Notes: a model not told the origin generated them from the sequence alone. A DNA stretch of 64,000 nt from Kibdelosporangium philippinense (GCF_021390435.2 NZ_JAJVCN010000001.1:1054001-1118000), one strand, 5' to 3'. Positions 1 through 8,727 are shown, numbered from the stretch's first letter. Numbers and translations: made by a program.

Positions 1-1
1 A

Positions 2-175
2 CAGGTGGTGACCCGTACCGAGTTGCTCGAACAGGTGTGGGACATGCACTACAACGGAATGTCCAATGTCGTGGATGTGCACGTGGCGAGTTTGCGCCGC
101 AAGCTCGATCTCTCGACCTCCCACGTACGGTTGGAAACGGTGCGTCGGGTGGGTTACCTGTTATATGTCCGCTGA
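2..175 (+). CDS. Response regulator, C-terminal fragment (OmpR/PhoB family)
   Basis: Only the last 57 codons are inside the window; the 5' part lies upstream of base 1. The visible piece is the end of an OmpR-type winged-helix DNA-binding domain: a recognition-helix region around VDVHVASLRRKLD followed by the wing ending in ETVRRVGYLLYVR. This is the output domain of a two-component response regulator that binds promoter DNA after phosphorylation. The histidine kinase gene starts 20 bp downstream on the same strand, so the two form one operon and almost certainly a cognate pair. The target genes cannot be told from this fragment. Confidence 0.88.
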   Translation, partial: QVVTRTELLEQVWDMHYNGMSNVVDVHVASLRRKLDLSTSHVRLETVRRVGYLLYVR

Positions 176-195
176 ATGCCCGATGCCAGGAGTCG

Positions 196-1368
196 ATGGT
201 GTACCTGCGACGCCTGCGGGCGCGACTCGCGTTGATCACGGGGTTACTCGTTGTGCTCGTACTCGGTGGCGCGGCGGTCTACGTCACCTACCAGGCGACG
301 GAAGGCCTCTACCGCAAGGACTGGATGGGTGTTGTCGAGAAGCTCGGCAACCTTGTCGCCAGAGCGGATCACCTCGATGTCACAACGGAACGGAACGTCT
401 GGAGCATCGCGCCAGATGGGACGATCACCGATTCCGGCGACAATGACTATGTTCCACCGCTGCTTTCGCTCGCCAGGGTCGCCAGGGTCGAAGGTTCGGA
501 CTTTCGTCGGATCGTCGACCGAGGTGATGACTACTTCGTGACCGCGCAGGCGCTCAGTGACGGGCGGGTGATCGTCGCGGCTGGCGACCTTGGTGAGACG
601 GATGTGGTGGTCAGCCCGCCATGGTGGGTCATCGCCGCCGTCGTGGCCGCCGTCGCAGCCATGCTGGTGCTGGCCGTCTGGTTGATCACCGGCTGGATGA
701 TGCGGCCCGTGGTGCTCGGTCAGCGGTTCCAGCGCGACTTCCTGGCCGATGCGGCGCATGAGCTGCGTACGCCCCTTGCGGTCATTCAGGCGTCCGTGAG
801 CCATGCTCTGTCCAGGCCGAAGGATGCCGTGGACTACGTGTCCGCGCTCAGCGAGATCCGCGTGGCTGCCGAGCGTGCCAGCACCGGTGTCCTGTTGTTG
901 CTCGACCTCAGCCGGATCGAGACCGGCTCGGTCGAGCTGGTCCGTGCTCCGCTGCGGTTGGATCTGCTCGTCGAGGAGGTCGTCGCTTCGGCTGTCGCCG
1001 GCGGGGCTTCGGTCGAACAGGTCTCCGTCACTCCTGCCGTGGTCGACGCGGACTACGCGTTACTGCGCCATGCCATGGACAATGTGGTGCGCAACGCGGT
1101 CGACCGTGCCGACCGCGTCGGGGTTACCGTGACCACAAAGGACCGTGCGGCTGTGATCACGGTTTCCGACGACGGACCGGGTTTCCACCCGAATCTGCTG
1201 CCGCACATCTTCCGGCGCTTCACCAGAGGGGACGCCAGGGGCCACGGCATCGGCCTGGCTCTTGTCCGGTCGGTCCTCGTCCTGCACGGCGGACGGGTCG
1301 AGGCCGCCAATCGGCCGGAGGGTGGGGCCGACGTCCGCCTCCTGCTCCCGTTGAGCGACGCGCCCTAG
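196..1368 (+). CDS. Two-component sensor histidine kinase
   Basis: A 390-residue membrane kinase. Helix one spans about residues 11-32, an extracytoplasmic sensor segment 33-142, and helix two about 143-166. The HisKA motif AAHELRTPL follows, with the phospho-accepting His near 188, and then a HATPase_c domain with DNVVRNAVDRA (N box), DDGPGF (G1) and GHGIGLALV (G2). The linker after helix two is too short for a full HAMP domain. ATG 196 is chosen because it gives a normal n-region before helix one; the longer reading frame back to base 37 overlaps the response regulator and looks non-protein-like. It should sense an unknown envelope signal and phosphorylate the regulator upstream. Confidence 0.9.
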   Translation: MVYLRRLRARLALITGLLVVLVLGGAAVYVTYQATEGLYRKDWMGVVEKLGNLVARADHLDVTTERNVWSIAPDGTITDSGDNDYVPPLLSLARVARVEGSDFRRIVDRGDDYFVTAQALSDGRVIVAAGDLGETDVVVSPPWWVIAAVVAAVAAMLVLAVWLITGWMMRPVVLGQRFQRDFLADAAHELRTPLAVIQASVSHALSRPKDAVDYVSALSEIRVAAERASTGVLLLLDLSRIETGSVELVRAPLRLDLLVEEVVASAVAGGASVEQVSVTPAVVDADYALLRHAMDNVVRNAVDRADRVGVTVTTKDRAAVITVSDDGPGFHPNLLPHIFRRFTRGDARGHGIGLALVRSVLVLHGGRVEAANRPEGGADVRLLLPLSDAP

Positions 1369-1391
1369 CGTCGTCCATCTGTCCAATTAGG

Positions 1392-2357
1392 TCAGTGGCA
1401 CCGCGCCGTTCCGGAGTCGGTGAACGGTGTCTCCGTGGCCGCGACGAAAGCCCAGTCATAGCTCGCCGGACGCAGCGTGAGCTTCAGGACGCCGAAGACA
1501 TTGCTCTTGCGTACCAGGCTGTTCGGCATGACCGTCGCGAATCCGCTGTAGAACGAGCCACCCGTACCGACAACGATCTCGCGGATCCCGCGGACGTCGT
1601 CCCGTATTCCTGACGGGTTTTGCGGCGCGAACCGTTCATAGCTGTGCGCATGCCCGGCCAGCAGTAGATCCACACCGTGCTTGTACATGACGTCCACCAG
1701 CGGTGCCACGTCCGCGCTGGCGAAGCTGTTGGAACTCCACCGTGGCCGGTGTTGCAGTACCACGGTGCACTTGGCCGGATGCGCCGCGAGGTCGGCGCCA
1801 AGCCATTGCTGCTGCGGTGACCCGACAGCGCATCCCGTGCCGTCGCTGATCTTCGTGCACTCGGAGTTCAGCACCACCACGTGCCATTGGCCCACGTCGA
1901 AGCTGTACCAGCCTTCGCAGTCGCGCACACACCCCGGCTGCCGTGGAGTCGCGGCGTTGCCGAAGTAGGTGAAGTACCCGCCGCCACCGGGCGTGCCGTA
2001 CTCGTGGTTGCCGATCACCGGGCGAGTGATCGGCTTCAACCGGCCCCACGACGGGGCATAGCCGGCGTTGAAGTCGGCGAGCGAACCGCTGTTGTACTGG
2101 GTGTCACCGAGCGCGAATACGGAGGTCGGGGCGATCCCGAGGACGAGATCCGACGTGGCCTTCATGCGACAGCGTCCTGGCGTGCCAAGACCGTTGTTGA
2201 AGTTCGGATCGGACGGCGTGCATGCGATGTCGCCCGCTGCGACGACCACCGGGTCGGGCGGCGGACCACCCAGAGCGTGTGGAGGGGCTACGACACTCGT
2301 GAGCCCGAGCACGAGAAGGACGGCGGACAAGGCCGCGATGCGGGATTCAGTGGCCAC
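1392..2357 (-). CDS. Secreted calcineurin-like metallophosphoesterase
   Basis: A 321-residue exported protein with a signal peptide in the first ~30 residues. The metallophosphoesterase signature is complete: GDIAC, GDTQY, GNHEYG, a single His in LQHRPRWSS, and GHAHSYERF. Together these bind two metal ions and hydrolyse phosphate esters, as in purple acid phosphatase-like enzymes. The substrate outside the cell is unknown; phosphate scavenging or removal of phosphate from wall polymers are both possible. GTG 2357 lies inside the end of the preceding gene (11-bp overlap) with a GGAG sequence in front, so the two genes are translationally coupled. It converges on the histidine kinase gene with only 23 bp between the two stops. 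Confidence 0.9.
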   Translation of the reverse strand: MATESRIAALSAVLLVLGLTSVVAPPHALGGPPPDPVVVAAGDIACTPSDPNFNNGLGTPGRCRMKATSDLVLGIAPTSVFALGDTQYNSGSLADFNAGYAPSWGRLKPITRPVIGNHEYGTPGGGGYFTYFGNAATPRQPGCVRDCEGWYSFDVGQWHVVVLNSECTKISDGTGCAVGSPQQQWLGADLAAHPAKCTVVLQHRPRWSSNSFASADVAPLVDVMYKHGVDLLLAGHAHSYERFAPQNPSGIRDDVRGIREIVVGTGGSFYSGFATVMPNSLVRKSNVFGVLKLTLRPASYDWAFVAATETPFTDSGTARCH

Positions 2358-2802
2358 CGTGATCTCCGTGCAAGAGCTGGTCCAGCGTGTCCTGTGCTTC
2401 GGCGCGAAGCGTTGTTCCGTCGTCGATCCGATGGCGCATCAGGGGCAAGTCACCTGCCAGGCACGCCTGTGCGGCTTGGGCGAACTGCGCGATGCCGACG
2501 TTGGCGGCTGTGTTGAGCTGGGGGTGCGGTGCACGGCTGCCGTGCAGCAGTTGCCCGGACACACGAGCCAACTGCTCGCAAGTCGTCGTCGCCTGGCGGG
2601 ACGACGTAGTCAGTTGTCTTGCCTTGACCAGCGTGTTGTTGAGCTCGATCTGAGGCGCCTCCCGGTCGCCGAGCCACTGCTGGATGCTGAGATGTTCGCC
2701 TGCCACCGCCTGCGGCGGCGCGTCCGACGTCGGCCAGCGAACACCGCCCAGCAGCATGCCGGCGACGGCTAACGCGGCCAGGCCTAAGTGCGTTTTTCTC
2801 AT
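2347..2802 (-). CDS. Small exported protein of unknown function
   Basis: A 151-residue protein starting MRKTHLGLAALAVAGMLLGG, a clear signal peptide or signal anchor. The rest is predicted helical and hydrophilic, with one Cys pair and a His-rich tail (HGDHGGH) that could bind a metal. I do not recognise the family. ATG 2802 is chosen because GGAGGT stands seven bases upstream; the longer frame to 2886 reads through this site and adds an Arg-rich stretch with no sign of being coding. The gene overlaps the phosphoesterase downstream, so the two are co-expressed and may act together outside the membrane. Confidence 0.75.
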   Translation of the reverse strand: MRKTHLGLAALAVAGMLLGGVRWPTSDAPPQAVAGEHLSIQQWLGDREAPQIELNNTLVKARQLTTSSRQATTTCEQLARVSGQLLHGSRAPHPQLNTAANVGIAQFAQAAQACLAGDLPLMRHRIDDGTTLRAEAQDTLDQLLHGDHGGH

Positions 2803-3004
2803 CAACCCGTACCTCCAGCGTCCTGCGCCTGAAACTCGTCGGCGGAGTGGGCGAACGTCTCGATACGTGAGCGTTCGGTCGACCAAAGAGTTTCTCGCAG
2901 ATCAAGATGGACGTCGAGGTGTACGGGAACGTACCGGTTGGTTTTCGGAGAGGAAACACAAGGAGCCCCTTGCGCGAACCAAAGGTCACCTCAGGTCACC
3001 GTGC
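2803..3004. other. Intergenic region holding the promoter of the 2802 operon
   Basis: No gene is seen. The stretch upstream of the minus-strand start at 2802 must hold its promoter. The palindrome GTACGGGAACGTAC at 2921-2934 (5-bp arms around four bases) is the only operator-like sequence noticed; its role is a guess. Beyond about 3005 the DNA belongs to a dispersed repeat family. Confidence 0.4.
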
Positions 3005-3390
3005 CCGCCGGCGGGATGCCCCCATGTTTCATCGGGGGCAGGCACAGAGTGATGCATGTGCCACAAGGGGCCTGCGAGGCATTCGACAGTCCACTGTGGA
3101 CGCTGGAGCACCTCATCCGCCACACCTGCCACATCCTCCCCACCTGTGACAGGATCGGATGCCGTGAAGGCCACCTTCACGGCGCTGAACGCGCCAAAAG
3201 TTCCCCTCACGGACCGTCGCGGGCCTGAATGAAGGCCACTGTGGACAGTCTGCCGACCATCAGTGGCGCGGCCACACTTGCTTGCGTGCCGGGCCACCCG
3301 CGTTGGGCGCCTCCGGAGATCAACCTCGCGCCCCACGCCTGCAGGCCATCTCTGAAGTGCGAGAACTCTCTTAAGTCAGTGGCATTGCCC
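3005..3390 (+). repeat. Dispersed intergenic repeat, family 1, copy A
   Basis: A non-coding block related to sequences near 17.15-17.9 kb, 44.83-45.16 kb and 50.07-50.74 kb. It has two modules. The first (about 3005-3190) matches the copy at 17345-17535 and contains a hairpin TGCCCCC/GGGGGCA (3017-3040), the shared run TGATGCATGTGCCACAAGG, the palindrome GTCCACTGTGGAC (3089-3101), and a hairpin with arms GCCGTGAAGG and CCTTCACGGC (3161-3183). The second (about 3195-3390) matches the copies at 44966-45157 and, inverted, 50075-50265; it ends in a shared AAGTCAGTGGCATTG. No reading frame is conserved between copies. Confidence 0.8.
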
Positions 3391-3454
3391 TACCGTCACC
3401 TTTCCTTGACCTGCTTACCTACCACCGGCAATGCGGGCAGCAGATCCACCGCGA

Positions 3455-3690
3455 GTGAGCCTTTCGAACCGCCTCCAGCACGGCAAAAACCTCAGTTTCG
3501 AAGGCGCCATCACCTACGCCCTTGGCGAACAACCCCGACGGCACCAACATCCGCCGACGCGAACGACAAGTCGCCAACCTCATCGCCCAAGGCCTCACCA
3601 GCAAAGAAGTCGCCCCCGACTGGTCATCGTCCAACGCGCCGCCGAAGCCCACGTCGTCCTCTGGATCACCCAGCGGGAAACCGGCGACCC
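3455..3690 (+). pseudogene. Decayed 3' fragment of an NB-ARC/LuxR regulator gene
   Basis: Three short segments in different frames line up with the C-terminal end of the LuxR-type ATPases found elsewhere in this window. First is HGKNLSFEGAITYALGEQ (the end of the helical region). Then, in another frame, RRERQVANLIAQGLTSKEV (helices one and two of the LuxR domain). Back in the first frame is LVIVQRAAEAHV joined directly to VLWITQRE, with about 16 codons missing. No start, ATPase core or intact DNA-binding domain remains. It is a gene relic, and it sits directly after repeat copy A. Confidence 0.75.
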
Positions 3691-3726
3691 GGACTCCGGA
3701 TCACCGCCGAGTACCACAAATACCCA

Positions 3727-4785
3727 CTAAACTCGGCGCCGGATCACCAGTGCGAGCAGGATGGCGAGGAGCAGAACCAAGCCACCCGTCACCACGAGGC
3801 CGGTCGGGAACCCGCTTGGATCGGCCTCATTGCTGGAGTCCTCGGCCAGCGGGTTGAGGGTGGGCGCGGGTGTGCGTGTGATGGCTCGCAGCACGTCCAG
3901 GTAGCGGTCGCCGTAGGTGACGCTGGGTTCGACGTGGGAGTTCTCGCTGAACTCGTTCCAGCTGATCAGACCGAGGGCGTCAGGGGACGACGAGATCGCG
4001 TCCGCGTACTGGCGTCGCAGCGTCTCACCGTCCTGCCGGTCGACCACACGTTTGCCGTCGATGACCCGTGCGTCGAATCCCGGTGCGAACGGTGCGATCC
4101 ACAGCCCTTTGTGCCGGTGCACGACCGTGCTCATGGCGGCGAGCTTGGCTGCCGCGTGCTTGTCGCGCCGAGGGTCGACGGATGACCAGTAGTACGCGTT
4201 ACCGTCCACTGTGGACGCGATGCGCTCGTAGCCCGCGGGACTCTTCTCCGAGCCGAGGACCAGCAGCCTGTCCCGCACCGGCCCGGTGGCGCCGGCGATG
4301 TCGTCGAGAGCGAACTTCCACGTCCCCGACCAGATCACGAGCGGTTTGCCGAACGCGGCGAACACCGGGTCGGCCGCATGGCGCTCCTCGAACCGCAGCA
4401 GGTCGGCGGCCACCCGGTCGGCCGGCAGCGGGTTGCGGTCGAAGTCCAGCGCTTGGTAGATGACCGACAGCTTGAAGGCTTGCGCCCGCGCCACGTCGAT
4501 CAGGGTCGCCAGTCTGCGATCAAGGGTGGGAGTGGACTTCCAGCTGACGATGAACCCGGTGATGCCGGCGTTCTTGGCCGCCCGGATGTGCTGACGCATC
4601 ACGTCGGCATCGTCGCTGGAGTAGCGGCCCAGGCTTGGATAGTCCGTCTTCGCCCGGTTCCACGAGGTTTCGTCGTACCAGATGTAGTAGTACGCCAGCA
4701 CTGGCGGGCCGGCATTCGTGCCGGCCGCCTGCGGGGGCAGCAGGACCGAGATCAGCAGGGCCAGCAGGGCGCACAGTCGTATCAC
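3727..4785 (-). CDS. Membrane-anchored GH99-like glycoside hydrolase
   Basis: A 352-residue protein with a signal peptide (1-22), a TIM-barrel-like domain of the GH99/GH71 type and a C-terminal helix at about 328-348 followed by RRRV. Family-like features are PVLAYYYIWYDE near the N-terminus, GITGFIVSWKS, GKPLVIWSG and the C-terminal WNEFSE (276-281) with likely catalytic acids. Known GH99 enzymes cut alpha-mannosidic links; the substrate here is unknown. GTG 4785 overlaps the TGA of the gene upstream (GTGA), making this the last gene of a five-gene coupled operon. The anchor places the enzyme on the outer face of the membrane, where it could trim or remodel the glycan made by the operon's glycosyltransferases. 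Confidence 0.82.
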   Translation of the reverse strand: MIRLCALLALLISVLLPPQAAGTNAGPPVLAYYYIWYDETSWNRAKTDYPSLGRYSSDDADVMRQHIRAAKNAGITGFIVSWKSTPTLDRRLATLIDVARAQAFKLSVIYQALDFDRNPLPADRVAADLLRFEERHAADPVFAAFGKPLVIWSGTWKFALDDIAGATGPVRDRLLVLGSEKSPAGYERIASTVDGNAYYWSSVDPRRDKHAAAKLAAMSTVVHRHKGLWIAPFAPGFDARVIDGKRVVDRQDGETLRRQYADAISSSPDALGLISWNEFSENSHVEPSVTYGDRYLDVLRAITRTPAPTLNPLAEDSSNEADPSGFPTGLVVTGGLVLLLAILLALVIRRRV

Positions 4786-5792
4786 GCGGCAGTCCTCGAT
4801 CGCTTGCGCAGCCGCCGTCTGCCCACCACGACGAGCACGGTCAGCGTTATCGACGCGGTGACGGCCAGCGTTGCGATGTCCACATAGGTCACTACCGGAA
4901 TTTCGACGTACTGACTGCGGGACAACGTGATCTCCTGGGGCTGGGCATAGCCGGGCCCGGACGCCTTGACCCGGTAGGTGCCACGGGCGAGGTCCGCAAG
5001 CGGCACGTCACCGTCCAAGCCGGCGGAGAACCGTTCGGCGCGACCGTCCGGATAGGTCAGTTCGATTCCATTGGGCAGCCGGTGGCCGAACAACCAGTCG
5101 CGGATCTGGAATCGCACGGACCGCAGCAGCACAACGAACCTGGTGTCCGCCGTCTGGTTGGGGACAAGCCGCTGTTCCCCCGCGTTGACCACGTTCGTGC
5201 CGTCGATGACGACGCTCTGCAGGTAGTAGGTCACCTCTTTGGCGATCGCGGAACCGGCCTGGAGAACCGGCCGGACCGCGGTCAGCCGGACCGGCCGGAC
5301 ACCGTCAAGGGTCAGCTGCTGACCGGAGTCACCGCGGATGGTCAACGACGTGATCCGGTCCGGTGCGACCGGTTGGCGAGCCTGGTCGACGAAGCCGTAG
5401 CGGACGGTTCGGGTGGTCTGGAACGTGGCCTGGATCCGGGTTCTGCGCCCGATCACGATTGCGTCCAGTGAGGGGGTGAACACCTGGTTGGCGTCACCGC
5501 GTCCGGCCCACCGGACGAAGTCGGCGGTTCCGTCGGGCATGTCCAGGTGCGGTGTGAGCAGTCGAAGTTGGTGCTTGTCCCGGCTGCGCCGTACGGTCGC
5601 GCGTGCCACACCTTTGTGGTCGGTCGCGATCGGTTTACCGTCCACTGTGAACTTGGCGGACGGCAACGGCGGCACGGTGACCACTTCGAGGACGTTTTGT
5701 GAAGACTGCCGTTCCGCCAGGACTGTCGATGGGAAGCCAGCCATGAGGATGGTCGCGAGCGTGATGAGACCGATCGATCTGACCATCGTCAT
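4782..5792 (-). CDS. Exported, C-terminally anchored beta-rich protein of unknown function
   Basis: A 336-residue protein. It starts with a signal peptide ending near VLA (residue ~25) and continues as a beta-strand-rich ectodomain with a PEGA-like segment (FTVDGKPIATDHKGVARATV) and another Ig-like stretch near the C-terminus (GTYRVKASGPGY). A single helix follows at about 304-322, then a very basic tail. No catalytic motif is recognised, so a binding or scaffold role is more likely than an enzyme. ATG 5792 overlaps the TGA of the phosphoesterase gene (ATGA), which fixes the start; the longer frame up to 6224 is antisense-like filler inside that gene. Topology and coupling suggest a complex with the proteins on either side. 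Confidence 0.75.
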   Translation of the reverse strand: MTMVRSIGLITLATILMAGFPSTVLAERQSSQNVLEVVTVPPLPSAKFTVDGKPIATDHKGVARATVRRSRDKHQLRLLTPHLDMPDGTADFVRWAGRGDANQVFTPSLDAIVIGRRTRIQATFQTTRTVRYGFVDQARQPVAPDRITSLTIRGDSGQQLTLDGVRPVRLTAVRPVLQAGSAIAKEVTYYLQSVVIDGTNVVNAGEQRLVPNQTADTRFVVLLRSVRFQIRDWLFGHRLPNGIELTYPDGRAERFSAGLDGDVPLADLARGTYRVKASGPGYAQPQEITLSRSQYVEIPVVTYVDIATLAVTASITLTVLVVVGRRRLRKRSRTAA

Positions 5793-7150
5793 TGGACACT
5801 CTCCCTTGTGGAGTGCCGCCTGCGGGCAAGCCATCGGCCGATGGGCGCGACGCAGAAGCAACTCAGCAGTGCGAGCACAACGGCGCCGCCATAGCTGAGG
5901 TAGACAACCGTCGCCGGGGTGCGTGCCGGCGGCACGGTGGCGCGATCGGTGCTGAGCAGCTCTGGTGGCCTTGGCGGCGAGGTGAAGTCGAAGGCACCGT
6001 CGATCCCCGCCGAGCGGGCGTCCCGTTCGCCCAGCGGTGCCACACGCCAGTTGTCCTCGATGAACTTGAGCACCGCGGTGTGATCGAGTTGCGTGTGCTC
6101 GATGTGCCCTCGCCGGGAGTAGGCGCTGACCAGCAGGGCGGGCACTCGGAAGCCGAGCCCGTCCTTGTCCACTGTGGGCGGTGGGACGTGGTCGTACCAG
6201 CCGCCCCAGCTGTCGTAGGTCCACATGAACGCCGAACTCGACCAGTAGCGGCTCTTCGCCAGCTCCGTGGTCATCTCGCGGACGAGGGCCTGTCCGGCCC
6301 GCACCCGGCTCGGCGGGTTCTCATTCGACCCTGACGATGCGACGTAGGCCACCGCGGGCAGGGTGCCGTCCCGCAGGTCCGTGTAGTACCGGCTCAGGTC
6401 GACGATCTTGCCGGACAGCCGGGGATCGTCGATGAACCGGGCGTAGTTCACCAGTGGCACCCGGGTCGTCTGTCCCGCCTTCGGCCCGGTGCCCGGGGTG
6501 CGGAAAGTGATCTTCGGGTCGTAGTTCTCCACGTAGAACTTCCACGACACACCGGCCTGGTCGAGCCGGTCGAAGATCGTCGGGATGTCGCCGTAGCCGC
6601 CTGGCGGTACGCGTTCGCTGCTGCCCGGTGTAGGCACGCCGGCGACCCAATAGAAACGGTTGCGGCGGCTGCCGCTGCTGGCGGAGCTGAAGAATCGGTC
6701 GAAGAGCGTGTAGTTCTCGGCGACGTTCCAGTAGTAGGGCAGGTCATTCGCGTCGTAGTAGCCCATCGCCTTGGCACCGTCGAGACCCCTTTCCCGATAT
6801 GCCGAGACGAAACCGTCCATCCTGCCCTCCGCGTACTGGGCGCGCTGAGTGGCCGGGCCGGGATCAAGGTGGTGCGGCGACTCAGCGTCCAGCCGGAACG
6901 GACGGACGCAGCCGTCCATGCTGGGTTTGTCCTTGCTCAGTCGCATACACGTGCCGGCGGGAATGCCGTCCGCACCGGGGTAGGTGCCGAAGTAGTTGTC
7001 GAAGGAGTGGTTGGACTGCATGAGCACCACGAAGTGCTTGATCGGCGTGCTGGTGACGCGCGCCGGTTCGCCGGCGGCCGACCCGGCCACCGGCACCAAC
7101 GTGGCCAGGATGACGAGCACCGCCAGTACGTTTGTCAGGCGCCTGGTCAA
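5789..7150 (-). CDS. Membrane-anchored phosphoesterase-family protein with altered active site
   Basis: A 453-residue protein of the phospholipase C/acid phosphatase superfamily (alkaline-phosphatase fold). It has a signal peptide (1-25), the fold's N-terminal motif, a C-terminal helix (about 410-428) and a basic tail. Two family motifs are changed. The usual E-N-[RH]-S-F-D reads SNHSFDNYFG (46-55), so the metal-binding Glu is Ser. The usual Asp-Asp before the WGGWYDHV motif reads TYDSWGGWYDHV (311-322), so the second Asp is Ser. Activity may be lost or changed. The start is a TTG overlapping the TGA of the gene upstream (TTGA); no better start is seen. It is the third gene of the coupled operon. 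Confidence 0.82.
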   Translation of the reverse strand: MTRRLTNVLAVLVILATLVPVAGSAAGEPARVTSTPIKHFVVLMQSNHSFDNYFGTYPGADGIPAGTCMRLSKDKPSMDGCVRPFRLDAESPHHLDPGPATQRAQYAEGRMDGFVSAYRERGLDGAKAMGYYDANDLPYYWNVAENYTLFDRFFSSASSGSRRNRFYWVAGVPTPGSSERVPPGGYGDIPTIFDRLDQAGVSWKFYVENYDPKITFRTPGTGPKAGQTTRVPLVNYARFIDDPRLSGKIVDLSRYYTDLRDGTLPAVAYVASSGSNENPPSRVRAGQALVREMTTELAKSRYWSSSAFMWTYDSWGGWYDHVPPPTVDKDGLGFRVPALLVSAYSRRGHIEHTQLDHTAVLKFIEDNWRVAPLGERDARSAGIDGAFDFTSPPRPPELLSTDRATVPPARTPATVVYLSYGGAVVLALLSCFCVAPIGRWLARRRHSTRESVQ

Positions 7151-8727
7151 GGCCGCACCTCATAGATGATGATCACGGCTTTCGGTGTGGTCCTGCCGTC
7201 GGCCCCGGTCACTTCGACCGTTTCCGTGTGGACGGCCACACCGTTGTACTTGTGCACGTAGCGCATCAACCGATCGCCGAAGAACGGTGCCCGGGCGGCT
7301 GAGAACGCGTCCCACACCACGTACTGCAGGTCGCCGTTGCGCAGTTCCCGGTCCGGATTGTCGATCGGCTCGTAGGATGGATTGCGGGACAACGGGTTAG
7401 GGCTCACAGACAACCCGAAGGCCGTACGGCGCCCGTAGAACCGCACCAGGTTCGCCATCGACGGGCCGACCGTCATCAACCGGCTGCCACGGGGCAGGTT
7501 GGCCTCGATCCACCTGCCTGCCTCCCTGCCCGCCGGCACACCGCCGGAACCGGCCAGGAACGTGGTGCTCGGTGCCGGGTTCACGGCCAGCCAAGCCGGC
7601 ACCGCCAGGCTTGCGCCGACAGCGAGGACGACGGCAGCCCGCAACCAGCGGGCCGCCGCTGGACGGTGATCTGACAGCCAGGGCACGGCCACATGGACTA
7701 CTGCTCTCGCCGCGAGCACTGCCAGGACGGGAGCGATCGGCAAGAGGTACTGGTATCCCTTTACCGGCCACAGATGGAAAAACACGAGTGGCACGACAAT
7801 CCAGCAGACCAACAGCCACTCACGCCACGTGCTTTGCCTGCGCAGCAGCCAGAGGCCGCCCGCCGCGAGCACGATCATCGTGAGCCCGACCGCTGGGGAC
7901 ACGGTCTCGCCGTAGAACGAGATCCCATGGTTGGCGCGCCGGAACAGCTGCCACACCAAGTAGTTCTGCCCAGTAGCGGTCCGGCCGGACAGACCGAGCG
8001 ACAGTGGGTACGCGACGACGACCGCGGCCAGGATGACGAGCGCGACCAGCAAGTCGCGTAGCCGGATGCGGACATCCCGGCGAAGTACGAAGAACACGAG
8101 CAGAGCGAGCACCAGAATGGCCGCGCTCTCCTTGGTCAGCAGGGTGAGTCCCATGACGCCTGCGGCGGAGTAGAGCCAGCGCGGGGTCCGCTCGGTGTTG
8201 AACCGCGCTATGCAGTACAGGGCGATCACTGCGAAGAACGTCTCCGCCCCATCGAGCAGCACCTGGCGGGTGACCACCACGTGATACGGCATGACTGCCA
8301 GGAGAAACGCCGCGACCAGCCCGGTCTTCCGGCCGTAGAGCTGTTCGCCGAGCAAGTACACCGCGACTACTGTGGACAGTCCGAAAGCGACGGACAACAG
8401 CCTGGCGCCGGTGTCGCTCACGCCGGCGGAGAACCCGATCGACAGCATTGTCTGGAACAGCAACGGATGCGCTCGGAAGACCGGGAACAGACCGGTCAGT
8501 GTGGGATCACCGGCCAGCGCGGCAGCCTGCCCGGCGTAAACGGCCTCGTCGCTGTTGAAGCCGACCTCGCTCAGTGCCCACACGCGTAGGAAGCCACCGG
8601 CCCCCACGATGAGCACCATTGCCGGTACTAGGGCGTTTCTCAACGGCCCAGTCCGCGGCGGCCGTTGATACCGCGGACGGGCGGCGGCACTGGACGCCGT
8701 GTCCGACGTTGCCGGTACCGCCATCAC
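7147..8727 (-). CDS. GT39-like polytopic membrane glycosyltransferase
   Basis: A 526-residue membrane protein with about ten or more hydrophobic helices in the first 380 residues and a hydrophilic C-terminal extracellular region. The N-terminal loop carries the Asp-Glu pair (FNSDEAVYAG, residues 60-61) typical of GT39/ArnT-type enzymes, which use polyprenyl-phosphate sugars on the outer face of the membrane. The acceptor is unknown. GTG 8727 overlaps the TGA of the upstream gene (GTGA). The upstream gene contains a dolichyl-phosphate-mannose-synthase-like domain, so a simple reading is that it makes the lipid-linked sugar and this enzyme transfers it outside the cell. Confidence 0.88.
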   Translation of the reverse strand: MMAVPATSDTASSAAARPRYQRPPRTGPLRNALVPAMVLIVGAGGFLRVWALSEVGFNSDEAVYAGQAAALAGDPTLTGLFPVFRAHPLLFQTMLSIGFSAGVSDTGARLLSVAFGLSTVVAVYLLGEQLYGRKTGLVAAFLLAVMPYHVVVTRQVLLDGAETFFAVIALYCIARFNTERTPRWLYSAAGVMGLTLLTKESAAILVLALLVFFVLRRDVRIRLRDLLVALVILAAVVVAYPLSLGLSGRTATGQNYLVWQLFRRANHGISFYGETVSPAVGLTMIVLAAGGLWLLRRQSTWREWLLVCWIVVPLVFFHLWPVKGYQYLLPIAPVLAVLAARAVVHVAVPWLSDHRPAAARWLRAAVVLAVGASLAVPAWLAVNPAPSTTFLAGSGGVPAGREAGRWIEANLPRGSRLMTVGPSMANLVRFYGRRTAFGLSVSPNPLSRNPSYEPIDNPDRELRNGDLQYVVWDAFSAARAPFFGDRLMRYVHKYNGVAVHTETVEVTGADGRTTPKAVIIIYEVRP

